Of a DNA stretch of 64,000 nt, positions 38,711 to 51,600 are shown piece by piece; positions within the stretch are counted from its first letter, which is position 1, and every line of letters begins with the position of its first letter. Position numbers and translations under genes: made by a program. Source of the DNA: Strix aluco (taxonomy: Eukaryota; Chordata; Aves; Strigiformes; Strigidae); assembly GCF_031877795.1 (NCBI RefSeq), contig NC_133948.1, positions 12,446,948-12,510,947 of the forward strand. Reading direction: 5' to 3'. The notes under the pieces were generated by a model. That model saw only the letters and a program-made list of their open reading frames with translations. It ran no database searches and was not told the DNA's origin.

Positions 38711-41700
38711 ATGCTTTTATAAATACACGTCCTGTGTTTTCAGAGTTCCTTCTGGCCTTGGAGTTTGGGAATTACTGGGAACAATCAGTGTGCCTCTGAG
38801 ATGCTGCATTTATCACTTCGGGGTTGTGCTGATAGTCACTTTCCTTGCTGAAACACCTTGCCCTAGTTTCCTTCCAGGAACTATGAGTGTTAATTTCTTA
38901 AGAAACTTTTGTTAATTGTAATGTAAGCAGTTTTGGGGGAGGGTAAGAATCAGCTGTATCAGAAAGAAGATCCAGTTCTGCATGTACTGAACAATAAAGA
39001 TCTGGCTGTGGCAAAACCCTGCACCCAAATTTTCTCGAGTGCTTTTGGGAAAGACTGCACCTCTGTGGGAAGCACGGTTGGCCTGGGTGAGTTGCTGGCA
39101 TACAGCTGTCAATAAAAAAATGCAGTCTGTGCCACTGCCTGAGTAAAGAACATTTCATTTTCTAGCAGGCATAAAGAGTTGCCAGTGTCATTGAAATTTT
39201 GTAGCTCTGAATAGTTGCTGTAAATTTCATCTGGGCAATATCCCCAATTGTGTTAGATATAATTACATTCAAAGTTCTTTTTAATCATTTATTTGGAACA
39301 TGTCCCAAGATTCAGCAGTTTTGGATTGGGACAGAAATTGAATTATTTATTATCAATTAGAGGTTGTCAGAGCCTTTGACACCACGTTGAGCTGGCATTG
39401 TTTGGTATCTGTATTAATGATCGTATAGATAAAAGCATGAAATTATTGGTTAGAAAGCTTTTATTCTAGGCTGAGAAGGCTAGTTTGCATACTTGGCTGG
39501 ATGCTTCCCTACACTCACTGTCATTATGGCTCTGTTTAATCAAGTCAACGTTGCCTGTGGAATCGCTTGCCCATAAATTGATGAATTGAGTGTAAGAATA
39601 ATTCCCCCTAGATGGAACCCAGTTGTGACTTCCCTTGCCATCCCAGCCCAGCACATTTAGACTCTTCTGCTTTGGCTGTGGTCTGCTATAGACCCTGGAA
39701 CAATCTTTGTCACATCTGTTCTTTTCTTACGAGAGCAATTTATTGATGGCTATTGGTGCTATGGTAATGCTGGATGCTGAGCTTTTGTTCCTCCAGGTGA
39801 GGGGATGGAGATGATAACCTCACAGGTGTTCTTGAGCTCTCTTCACAGCTCTCTTCTGCATCCTTCTCTCATCAGTGTGGGTCTTAAAAATAATTTTTCT
39901 TGTTATGTTTTGGCACTTTGGAAGAAACCTCAGCTTAAGGGGAAGATCACTTAACAGAAGACTGCGTAGGGTAATCCCAGATACATTGCTGCAGAAAGGG
40001 AAACTGTCAGGAACATGGAGAAGATGCCACTTGTCTCCTTGAGTGGCAAAGGAGTGGCTGAGAAGAAAGGATGCCCATGTGACATTATCTCATCCCCAGT
40101 CTTCTGGATTTGGCTGTTGCCAGGATTAGCATAGCCTTAGTGAGAGAAAGAGGAAGAAAAACCCTTCTGAGGACACACGTGCACAATTTTTTGTAGCAAA
40201 TACATCATTTTTGTGCCTGCACTCCAAGCTGCTGGAAGCAATGTGCATTAACCCAGTACAGAGATTGACCTGGTGAGTTACAAGATACGATTTGAACAAG
40301 GTTATAAGAAGATATATACTAGATCCAGGGAGAGAGCAGCAACTTCTCCTATGACATAATAATTCATGTTATAACTCCCTCACCAGTTCTACTCCCCATT
40401 GGAGTCAGTTTCCCTCATATCAATTTTCTGTGAATTCCAGTATAGTTTCTTGAAATATATGTAAATTTCTCAGTGGGATTACTGATCTGTAAGGGTTTTT
40501 CTTCTTCTGAATTTTTTTTTCTGCTTCACACACACTTATCAAAAGCAGGGTTGTCCTGCTGTCACAGGGAAATTATCACATACACCACTTTTCCAATGAC
40601 TTCATTACAGCAAAGAAAACTGGAACTAGGGAAAGACAGAAGTTCTCATTTTACTGGGAAATGTTGAGATTTCAAAACCTTTTTCATTCCAGAATGAATC
40701 ACATTTTAAAACAAACTTTCTTACAAAATGAAACTTTGAAAACATTTTGTTTTGATCAGAGCAATTCCTCTGATTTCAGTGCCTTTAAACTGAAAAAAGT
40801 TGTTTTATATAGCTTTATGTAACTTTTTATATAATTTTGTTTGTTTGTTTTGAAAAGCTTTTCTCAACAACGTCCAATACACTGGAAATGCCAAAATAGG
40901 CCTTTTTGACATTATTGAAATACCTCATTTATTTTGTTGAACAGAATCACCATGTTTTTCAAAACAGTTGGGTTTCAACAAACATATTTTTCCTTTAGCA
41001 TTCCTTCACACACAAACACTCATTATCTAGACAAATATTTTAATACTATGTAACTCTCATTCTTTTCAAATTGGTGCCTGTATGGTAAGAAGTACCTCTT
41101 CCAGTGAGCTCATTTGGAAAAGCCGAAGCTGCATGTATCCAACCTCTCAGGCTCAGTACCGACTTCCACAAAGGAAAGTATGCAACTGGAATTCCTGGAA
41201 CAGACCTCTCTTGAAGTATGTGCTTTGTATCAGAGACGCTATTTCTCAAGGAAAAACAAAACAAAGCAGAACCCAAGCCAATCAAAGGCCAGCCTGTAAC
41301 AACAAATCAACAAAAATAAAACCACTTTTGTTATAAATCAGCTTTTGTCTCGACTTGCAGAAGGTGCAATGGCCCCTTCATCCGCTCAAATCCTTCTACT
41401 TAGGAAAAAAAAAAAAAAAAAGTGGAAATGGAGAATGTGGCATGTTGAGCTGCGGCACAAACACGCCTCAAACCCTGCGAGCGACTTTTCTTTCCCAATC
41501 TGGTAGTGATGTTTCTGATTCCCAACCTCCCTCTTCAGAAGCTGACAAGCAGCAGCAACTCTCCACTGAGGCAGACTTGGGAAATGACTAATTAAACAGT
41601 GATTGCAGGATTGCTTCCTGACCTGGGTATCAGACCACAAGGGTGAAGCTTCATAAAGATAGAGTGAACGCAGGAAGCAGTCCTGCACATTTCCACAATA

Positions 41701-44700
41701 GGGGCATTATGGAGACATGCCCTGGAGGCTGCTTGAGACCTGGCTGAATGGATCCTGATACCATCGGGGAATGGAGTACCTGCTAGTTCAAAGCAAGTCT
41801 GAATGCAGGTTTTAATCCCTTCTGACAATTGTTGAGAGGAAATGGCCTTTCCTCTGACCTTATCGTTGTAAACAACAACTAGTCATCAGGTTTGTCCTGC
41901 TAAGGGAATAGTCAAGGTCTATGCAAGGATTTTACTTCAGATTTTTTTTTTCTTCTTCTCTGATTACAATGGTTTAATTCTCTCGGCCTGAAATGCATTG
42001 TCACCCCTTAATATACTGGCTTCAGGTACATTCTTTCTTAATTATTGAGTCCATACAGCTCGGCCTGGTTCAAATTAGCTTCTCAGAGCTTTGGGTAGAC
42101 ATCCTGTGGCCAGTTTCGGTACTCAGCCCTGTGGTTGTTTTTGTGATGGCTGTTGTGAGATGCCTTTTGGATACACCAGTATCCCCAGAACTGGGTGTGA
42201 GGCAAGCTGACAAACTCTTCTAGCATGACAGGGAATCACTAAGAGCTATGTTCAGATGGCCAACAGGCAGGATGGAGGACTAGCTGCTGGGCACCATTAG
42301 TGTTTTAATATGATAGAAGGATGCACACACTTCTGGAATTGCAGCAGTGGGTGGATTTGACTCTGTGGATTCATATGGCTTTTAGTGCTAAGACAGTACA
42401 GATGACAGAGGAAATGAGACAGTAGCTTTTGCTGCTCCCATAGTTAGAGCCAACTGTCTGTATGTAACCAGCAGGACAGAGTGATGATGCAGAAGAGGGC
42501 TTGACCTGCTGTACTGACAGAATTTCAGGGTGATGAAATCCACTTTCCCCCAGATCTGTGCAGGACTGTGCCACTGACAGGCCCCCAATATTGAGAAGTG
42601 CATTGCTGCGGCCACCTGTAAGCATCCCCTTTTCAGTTGCTGCTCATCAGGTGTTAAGTGATGTAACAGAGATCAGCTGTCACAGCCTTTCTGTAAGGGA
42701 ATTTGCAGAGCTATTAGGAGGGCACTTCTGTGCCTGGTCATAGACCTTGGCAGGGTATAGGAGGTTACTATGAATGGCTTTTTGATTCTAGTGGAGGTTA
42801 CGGGTAGCACTCACATGTCTGCTCTTTGGTCCCCCTCACTAAGTCAGAAGAGATTTTTTCCATTGTAGTGCACAGCCTGGCTGATCGCTGCAAAATAAGG
42901 GATGGGTTGCAGAAGTCAGTATGCCTGAGCTCTCTGGAAGTCACAGCTTTTTCACTGGAGCAAAGAAACATTTCTTCCCTAGGTAAAGACAATGAATCGT
43001 ATTTTTTTTCTTGTTATCCTGGTTGACCCAGCTTAACATTTGCTTCTCTAGCTTGTAAGGATTCTTACTGGATGCTTTGACAAGAGAAGTGTGGTGTATT
43101 TTCAGTAGGCTGAAGTTTGCTATATATAGGTCCATATTTCTAGGGGAAAACCTATGAGAGTCTGCAAATGAGAAAAGGTTAAAAGCCACTTTTGCTGGTT
43201 TTGTAGGAATGTCTGAGTGGGCTGTGGCAGGCTAAGGGGAGACTTCTGGATTTCTATAGAAAGGATGGCTGTTTTTCACAATTATGTACTACCTGTAGTA
43301 AGTTTAGGCTGTGTCTTGGGTAACGTTGTCTGTGAGCAAAAGGAAAAGCCTGAACACTGCGGGGAGTAATCTCTGAACACTGTGTACCTCCTCTGCCAAG
43401 TGGATGGTCAAGGTCAGGGCCTCAAGTGGCGAAAGAAAGAGGGTTGGATCTGTGCTGTGCTTTGTCTCTGGCACCTACGTATGCTGTGACCATGAACAAA
43501 CTGTACCCAAGGGGATGGGTTTCTCTGATTTTCATTAGGGATCTATGGCTGTGGGTGAAAGACTTGCAGTCTGTCCTGTAACCATGTGAAGTTGTTTTGA
43601 TCCATACCAAAATGATTTGGGATCACTTTGCTTCTAGTTTTGTTCAGAAAGCAACTATACAAGGCTGTGACCCACGTGTGCCATTGGGACTGAGATGTGA
43701 GTAAGTGGGAAGGATCTGAAGAAGCTCTGATGTGATATGCCTGAAAGGATTTCCTTTCCTCCCGGCCTGGGGGTTGACCCTTGTCACAAGGTTGCGTAGT
43801 TAGGCTGCTTGGAGATCTGGTCACCGGTACGGTATGGTGTGCGCCCTATACCTTGCAGGACACCCGTAGGTCTGGGGGGGCACTACCACCATCCCAGTTG
43901 CCTTGTGTGTGCTGTCTGCATCAGAGTTGCATTGTCAGAAGACTGAAAGGAAGGGTATTAGAGGAAGTATTCCCCTTTCAGTTGGGATTAACACAGTGTT
44001 TTCTGAAAGAAGCGTTCTCTTTCCACCCCACCCCTTCTCCCCTCTGAGATTTACTTGTTTATATATTTGCAGGTGGTAGCTCTCTACCTTGTTGTGGTAT
44101 TACCTGTGCTAAGGAGAATCATAAAAAGCTCAAGCACTTACTGATTCAGTAGTGGGAGCCGTTTCAACAGTGATAAAATGCTGCTTCTCCTCAGTTATGG
44201 AATACCTATCACATTTTCTCTTCCCACTCTGAGGTTCCTTTTAAGACTTTTTTGAATTATTTCCTCCACTTTATAGAGCTGTAACAAAGTACAGGCAGCT
44301 GGATCACTGTGCCAGCTTTACCTGAGTAAAAGGGGCCACAGACAGCCTGAAAGGGTGCCTGTCAGCAGGCTACTAATTGCATGTGTCCATCAGCAGGTTG
44401 TCCTTCTACCGAAGAATGTTATCTTGAGATGAATCCATAGGCAGCACAGAAGGGTCTTGTTGAGAGAGGCAGACCAGGGAGCTATAGAGTGCTGCTACTT
44501 ATCAGGATGGTGCCTTCGCAGCAGGTGCAAGAGTGAAAGAAAAATACTAGCTATGTGAGAACTGCTTTGCCTTGCAGTGATCGTGTTAAAGGGAGTACAC
44601 TTTGCTTTTCTTTCTCATAAGGGACCACTTGCATTGCATTTTGTGGGGCTCCGCAACATTTCTGGAAGTCTGCAGTAACTGGTTAGCATTCTGTGGTGCT

Positions 44701-44887
44701 TGTTTGTGGTGAGTGAATGCTGCTTTTCCTGCTTGTTTTGTCCCATGCATGTTACGCTGTGACACTTCAAATGCACTGTTTGTAAAGAAGAGCAATCTCT
44801 TTGTTTCAGAGCTTAGTGAATACTGTAATGGACTGTCTTGGCAGCCTTTGTACCTAAGAGTACCTAAGAGTTTGTTTTAGTGGTGGG
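38711..44887. other. Gene-free stretch
   Basis: No gene is supported. There is an A-run at 41404-41420. AT-rich text with many TTTT/AAAA words lies at 40440-41050. Confidence 0.4.
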
Positions 44888-44937
44888 TTTTTTTCTCTCT
44901 CTCTCTTTTTTTTTTTTTTTTTTTTTTTCCCCCTCCC
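44888..44937. repeat. Pure pyrimidine tract (T, CT, T, C)
   Basis: This is a 50-bp uninterrupted pyrimidine run on the plus strand: T-run, (CT)n, a long T-run, then C-rich. Such homopurine-homopyrimidine tracts can form triplex (H-DNA) and are prone to length change. Confidence 0.9.
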
Positions 44938-45654
44938 ATTTTGCTGTTCTGCACAACCCAAGCTCCGGAAGGGTCTAAATATTCTTGTACAGTTCAAACG
45001 TTCCCTGTGGCCTGTCTTGGAAGCTCTCACTGAGGCCAGGGAAAAGGGCAGTTAACTTAAAGATATTCACACGTGGTTAGACTTTTTTCTGATCTACTGA
45101 GAAATAATCACAATCACTTCCAGATTGTTTCTTTGACTCAAAGAAAGCATCACCAGAGCTGACAAGGTCTCATTCTCAATATGGTATATATTGTAATTAG
45201 GATGTATATTGCCATCAGCACCCTGAGACCCCAGGAGAACAAGAACTGAGGATTTTGCTTGTCTGCCCTTACTCAATGCGTGTGAAAGTCTCATGAATAT
45301 TTTTGAAGCAGGTCAAATACTTGCCATCACAAATCTGTAGAGGCCTTAATGAAAGCAATCCTTTGAGCAGGAGTGAAGGTGGATTTCTCCTTCCTTACAA
45401 GAAGGCTCAAGGAGTGCTGGAATAATTTTGAAGCTGGGGAGGGAAGGTTCCTGATCTTCATTCAGCTGCAGGCTGTCACTTAACGCATGTCTGAGGGCAG
45501 TAGAAGAGCCAGGTAGGACTGTGGGATGGCAGTGATATACTCGATATGGAAATCGAGACGCTTCCCGAAAGCAGGTTTGCTGATTATATAGCAGCAAACA
45601 ACTTGGTGTTAAGGAGACTTGGGGTATGGTAGAACCTTCTTCTTTAGTAACTGT

Positions 45655-45676
45655 AATTATTATTATTATTATTATT
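45655..45676. repeat. (ATT)n microsatellite
   Basis: About seven ATT units. It adjoins the SINE-like relic that follows and may have grown from that element's A/T-rich tail. Confidence 0.85.
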
Positions 45677-45830
45677 GTTTAGATGCACTTACATTGTTAA
45701 GTGAACACCTCACAAACATCATTACCCAGCAAAATGTCACATGTGACGCTGCTGGGAGGTGGGGGAAACAGCGAAACTGAGACAGCGTGTCACCCCCTTG
45801 ATGCCTCCAGAGTGAGGCAGAGGAAATCCC
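45677..45830 (-). repeat. Old tRNA-type SINE relic, reverse
   Basis: After the (ATT)n tail the plus strand runs through AAGTGAACACCTCACAAACA and then GAGGTGGGGGAAACAGCGAA and ACTGAGACAGCG. These resemble the reversed GGGAAACTGAGGCACAG core of MIR and related amniote tRNA-SINEs. The family assignment is loose. Confidence 0.4.
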
Positions 45831-47199
45831 AACACTGCTGGAATTCAGCTTTCATGCAAAATTGCCTGGTCAGGTTAAAGAGGATCCTGTGAGCAACAGA
45901 AGTGTGCCTGAACCCTCAAAGGAGAGGCCTAGGTGGAGATGCAGGGTGTGAAGTGCAGTTCAGATGGGGTGATGTCGGAAGCTGGTAAGACTACACATCC
46001 TTATCACTTCAGAGCCTGACTGTAAAAAAGATCTGGTCCAATATTAGCCCCACTGATTGGGAAACATGACTACTGAGGAGCCAAGAGGTTTATCCCTGAG
46101 CTCAGTAGCAGTTGGGAAATAGAATTGGCAGAGGAACTTGCTGTCCACCTGGAGAGCCTGGAACATCTGGCCATGAGGACTGAGAAGCCTGTATTTAGTC
46201 ACTTGTGTCTTCAGCAGTTGGAAGTGGGCAGGAATTTTCCTGTGCTGTTGAGCCAGTGCTACATCTGTGAATTGGACCAAGTTTCATTCTGTTTCCTTGA
46301 GCTTATGCTGCCATTCAACCGACTCATGTTGCTGGAGCTCCCTTTCATGGCTTGGTTGCATCCTGAACCTAACTGTGAGCAAAACACTGGTGAGATCCCA
46401 AGCATTGCCATGTTCACAGCTAAAGTTCCCTCCTAAGGCACATGCATGATCACTAATACTCTTCTTGCATTCATGATGCCCAGGGGGCTGGAGCTGAGCT
46501 TCTGCAGCCCCAGCTGCTTGGGGCTGGAGTTGTTTGCAGGAAGGGAAGCCTGTGTTTTGGTGGAGGTGTGGAGGAGGCAGGTGTCCTGCCTCCTGTTCCT
46601 CAGCAGCCAGAAGTTTTTTTCTGTTCTTCAAGGCTACATACGTCCAGGTAGACTTTTTTTAAAGAGACAGAATAATCTCTGCTCTGCCCTCAATGTAGGA
46701 AAGCTTACCCCCAAACTCTCTCTCTTGTTGGTTTGCTTGGTGTTGCCTCAGAGCTGGGGAGGACCTTTCCTGTAAACTCCTGCACAGAAGAGGCCTGTTG
46801 CTGTGAACTCTTGCATAGTAATTAGAGGAAACAACTTTGGGCTCCCACCACTGGTTACGCAACAGGGCTGGATTCAGCTGCTATTTGTCACCATGCAGCC
46901 CAGCACCCCAAGTGGTGCCTCTGTCCTGAAACCCCTCCTTCACCTCCATCCCTTCCAGGGAGATGCTTTGCAGATTGTGGGAGTTTCTGTCCCACAGTCA
47001 GCTTCCAGGTAAATCCTGTCTGGGACTTATCGAGGGAAATCATAGCCCCTCAGCAGAAACGGTCCAAGTTTCCAAGGCAACTCTCCTCAAACCCTATTTT
47101 GAATGCTGCCTCGTTCCCATAGAAAGTTGCCCGTTAGTCTCAGCAGCAGCTGCTGCGGGGAGCATGCCACCTCCAGAGAAGTTGTCCTTCGCTGGGCTC
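45831..47199. other. Gene-free stretch
   Basis: No gene is supported. Several open frames of around 100 codons overlap on both strands near 46.1-46.8 kb, but none resembles a known family. Confidence 0.4.
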
Positions 47200-48300
47200 T
47201 TTATTCCCGTAATGAGCAGCCGGGGGGGCACGGGTGGCATGTGCTGCTCGGGGCGGCTGGCCCCCCGGGCAGGGCCCTGCCGGCGCTCAGGCAGGGCACG
47301 GCGTCCAGCCCAGGAGCTGCTTTTGAGCAAGCGAGGGGGTGGTTGTGCCTTTCTACCTTCCCAGGGAGAAAGAGGTGCTCGGGGCTCCCGGGAGGTGCGC
47401 GGAGCAGGAGGCTCGAACGCAGATGGGGCTGCTCTTAGGATTTTTTTGGCGAATAGGAAGGTGACAAGTGAAGAAAAAGGACACAGCGTTTTATTTAATT
47501 AGAAAAACCAAACTCCCTAAAACTAGCCTCCGAAGGGCCTCCGTTGTCATCAGCTGCACAAAGAGCTGTGACAAATGAAAGGAACTGAGCAGAGAAAAGG
47601 CTGCTTTCTCTTTGTGTCTCTTTCCCAGCTTCTGTTTGCTTTGCTGTCTCCCTTGCTCCCATTGATCAGGCATGTGGAAACATTCCTCCTCCTGCGCTCC
47701 CATTGTGGCCGCCCGGTTGCCAGGCTGCCGTTGGCTTGAATAACTTCACTAAGCCAGGCCTCTCCAAAACCATGCCATCCGGCGCGCTGGATGCGGAGCC
47801 AGACGCTGCCCTCCCATCCTCCTCCTCTCCCTCCCCCTCCCCAGCAGCGCAGGGGCGCAGTGAAAAAATGCGCCAAAGAACAAGGGGAGGTAACGCGGAG
47901 CCCCAGCTGGCCCGACGCGGGGGAGAGGCGTGAGCTTGCTCTAAGAAAATAGGGGCAGCAGGGAGGGGACAATGGCCAGCCTGGGTCGCTGCCTTAAAAA
48001 GAAGGTGGGTGGTGGTGATGAGGGCTGCTAGCCCAAAGTTTCTGAGCAGAGAGGGGATAAAAAGGCTCGTTTCCAGGGGACACAAGCTAGTAAAGCGCAG
48101 TGAGGTAAACTTCAGCCTTGTTTCCCGTGGAGGGGAGAGGCGGCGAGGACAAAACAGGAGGCAGCAGGCAGCTGGCTGTGACTGGGAGCGATTCGTGGCC
48201 AGCTCTTGCTGGCTGCGCCACAAACGTGTCCCTTCAGCAAACAGGGCACCTTGGGCCAAGCTCACCACTGCCGCTGGCTTGTGCAGTGCCTCTTGTTTCA
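47200..48300. promoter_or_regulatory. Orphan CG-rich patch
   Basis: CpG density rises well above the surrounding 40 kb in three patches (about 47200-47440, 47690-47940 and 48120-48260). No gene start can be assigned. It may be an orphan CpG island, an enhancer or the promoter of a noncoding RNA. Confidence 0.35.
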
Positions 48301-48539
48301 GTGGTGTTGCACCAGCTGGTGCTGGAGGTGACAGCTCTGGTGCAGAGTGTGGCTGTGCTCCTGAGGAGAGTGCAGGGCAGGCTGTGAGGCTGTAGCCTCG
48401 GGATTTACCACTGGGATTAAGTTTGGCTAGCTCTGGTGCTGAAGACATTGGACTTGAGCACAAGCCAGTGGGCCAGGGACCTCGGAGGCTCGTGCCGTTG
48501 CTGCAGAGGGGCTGGCACCCGACCGAACCCGCCTGTAGC

Positions 48540-48690
48540 TCTGCTGCCTACAGCCGTTATTATGCCGGATACGAATCTGGCCTATTGTTCTTAATGCTAT
48601 TTTTCATCGGTGAAATAGCAGTAAGCAATCTGTGCTTTCAGACATGCTTATTGACTCAGCACAGCCGGGGCTGGATCCTCAGCTGGTGTA
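48540..48690. promoter_or_regulatory. Candidate enhancer core with SOX- and POU-like words
   Basis: CCTATTGTTC at 48581-48590 contains a SOX-type site (AACAATAG on the minus strand). It is followed two to three bases later by TAATGCTATT, which resembles a degenerate POU/octamer half. The flanks carry no repeat. The function is inferred. Confidence 0.25.
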
Positions 48691-51600
48691 AAGCAGCCCT
48701 GGCCCATCAGCTCACAGTGTTGCCCGTGACCCCGCTTTAGTCTTCGCCTCGCTGGCAGCTGTGGCCCGGTGCTCTGGATCAGAGGAGCTGTATGACCACG
48801 GGCTGAGGCTGTGGCCAGGCAGAGGATCCTCCCTGGTGCCGGGTGGCCCCGGGTCCATCCGCAGGGGTGGCCCCTGCATCCTGGGAGGTGGAGAGAGATG
48901 TCCTAGGGCAGCTGGAGCCTGAATGAGCCTGGGTTTGCTCTGCAGAGGGGTCCTGGGTTTGTACTGGGTTTGTACTGGTTTGAAGGGCAGAGACTGCTGA
49001 GCTCAGGTGATTAACATAACAATCCTGAGGCTCTGCCTTCATCCTGCGGCTAAAGCCTGGTTTGCTCAATCCAATTTCCAGCCTCTGCCCTTTCTTTAGC
49101 AGGCTAATTACACCGGCAGGACAGTGGAAATGACCTTCTTAAAGCCACAGTGCCCCTCATCTACTTACCTGTCAAAACACAGGAGACAGAGCACTGATAC
49201 CATTCAGAAAACTAACATGTTTAGGTACAATGGGCAAACGTACCGAAGTAGCAGAGCACTCCCCTGAAGTTCAGTGGTAACTTGTGTGTTGTTTGTCAGT
49301 AGTGATACGCATTTGTAAAGATCTTTCCAAGCAAGGTCCACTGGCTAGCAGGGCTCTGTCGGTTTGTGCAAATTTAAGGAACAGTAAGTGTGCAATATTA
49401 CACCAATAAATGTGCAAAGTGTTACCATCTTGCACAGAAACCTGTGAGGGCACCGGGCTGGAAAGCTTCTGCAGCGCTGGCTTCTCTCATTAGTCATCCT
49501 AGCCTCATTCTGTCTCTGTAATGCGAACTGCCCGGTGCTAGTGCAGCTTGGTCCTTCTCCTGCACAAACTTGGATGTGGCCTTTGTGCCCAGAGAAGCTG
49601 TGAATGCTTTGATGTCTGGTCCTGCAGCAACTACAGCCCTGGCATGGGCTGGGGTAGGAGCCTGCCGGGGGGGTGCAGCTTCAGATGAAGAAGCACGGGA
49701 AGCTGCAAGCGGTGGGAAACCCTTGGGCTACGCACAGGATGTGGATGTGGCCACTGACAGAGCAAAGGATGGCTGCTCCCAAAGTCCTTGCAAGGGCTTG
49801 TGCACTGAAGCAGAAATAGGTGACTTCCAGGGAGGGTAGAAAGTGTTTCTGTACTAGTGTTCGGACCAGTTTTGTGAAGACCTGTGCTGTAGGTGGTCTT
49901 CGTGTCATAATTCTTGAAACTATTGCCGGCAGCCACATAAATCTGCCCCTTCACAGAGGATAGCAGAAAGTAAAAGCTTGTGCCTGACCAGTAGCTTGGC
50001 ACAGGACATATCTGTTGTGGTCCTGTTGAAATTGGCAGCGATAACTTGTTAGGGTTGAATTTTGCTTAGAATTGTCTTCATTTATGTGATGTTAGTACTT
50101 GCAAAGAAAGAGGCGATCCCCTGGTTACAGGAGGACGTGTGAAGTGAAGCCGGCCTAATTGGTGGAGCAGCCATAGCTAAACTTCTTCTGGAGCCGAAAG
50201 GATGGTTTTGCTGTCTCTCCTGCTTGGAAAGGAGGAAATATGGTGAGCATCTTGAGGTTTAATGTAATGGAACAGGCCGGGAGTAAAATTAACTGGATAG
50301 GTGATACAGGTGTGCCAGTCACACTTTGCCCCAAAGCCACTGCTGATTGTTGAGATACCTCTTCTCAATGCCTGACAGAACAGGTAGCAAAACAATTTTC
50401 AATTCATGGCAGTCTTAAAGAGACCTGCTGCACACAGCAAATTTGATGCTGTGATAACTGACACTGTGACAGACAAATCTGTGGCTTGTGTAGTGAAGCA
50501 GTTCAGAAGTGCCTGCTGTCGCATACCAAAAGGCTGTGGAAATGGTACTTGCTAGGAAAAACGTTGCAAGAGGATCCCAACTACCAAAGGCATCTACAGA
50601 AAGCCATAGGAGAGCAACAAGATATTTGAGCATACTGGGAGATACTTTTTTTTAAATTATTTTTCTTTCCAAAGGCACAAATGGCATTTGGTCTGATCCT
50701 ATTAGAAGCTACAAAATAGGGGACTGTTGAGAAACAAGGTGGTATCAGGAAAACCAATACTCCAGCACTGAAGTATAAGATAAACTGAACATATCTGAAA
50801 GAGAAGGAAACAATTACAGGAAAGGCTGTTACTAGAAAACTGCTGGGAGGAGGGCAAATGCATCCAGGGCAACAAGTCTAGGATAAATATAGGGAACAAT
50901 CTTGAAGGCATGACCTTGCCCATCCTTACCATGACAGCCTTTTCCTACATTTTTTTTTTTTTTACTGGGAAAACAGTCACAGGAGTTGCTCTGTCTCTAA
51001 CACTGAATGCAGGGTTGTAGGAAGCAGTGCAATTGCTTAGTCCTCTGCAGAGCAAAGTGGCTTTCTAATGAGACGGGGATCGTGTTTGAAACTATGCACA
51101 GTAAGATGGACTTGCAAATGTTACTGTTGATGATGAAGAGCAGCTGGCTGCTTCAAGTGAGTCAGATATCATTTGAAATTATACCTGCGGATTAATTAAA
51201 ACTTGTAAAATAGAAAATGAAATAAATCTGTAACATGTATGCTACCTGTAATGCAGGTGCACTGTGAGAATAGGCAAGCTGAAGCACACAAGAAACATTG
51301 CTTAGGAGGGAAAAAAATGTATCTCTAATATGATTTGTGGGGCACTTTTGTGTGTGTTTTCCTACATGAGCCTTCCAGGGGAGACTCCATTGTTGGAGGA
51401 AAGCCTTGTTGCTCCTGTAGGGCAGGGCTCTCGTGGGTTGTCACTGGTCAAGTGGTGACAATAGACAGCTTGGCAGAGTCAGAGCATAGACTTTGCAGAA
51501 TTAAAAATCAAGGCAAGTAGTGTTAGCTCTTCTCCATGTGTGGTTAAATGCTTTCTGTGTAGCTGGTGCCAGGCACTGTCGCAGCCCACTGCTCACGAAT

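Noticed and set aside
46125-46631. Overlapping frames of 103-115 codons on both strands
   Set aside because: Both strands are open across the same stretch, and neither resembles a protein family.
48655-48725. Phrase resembling an old amniote repeat (GGATCCTCAGCTGGTGTAAA)
   Set aside because: Only one short phrase matches from memory; ends and family could not be established.
50405-50640. Protein-like phrases in shifting frames
   Set aside because: Short open pieces in two frames without any recognised family; too weak to call a pseudogene.
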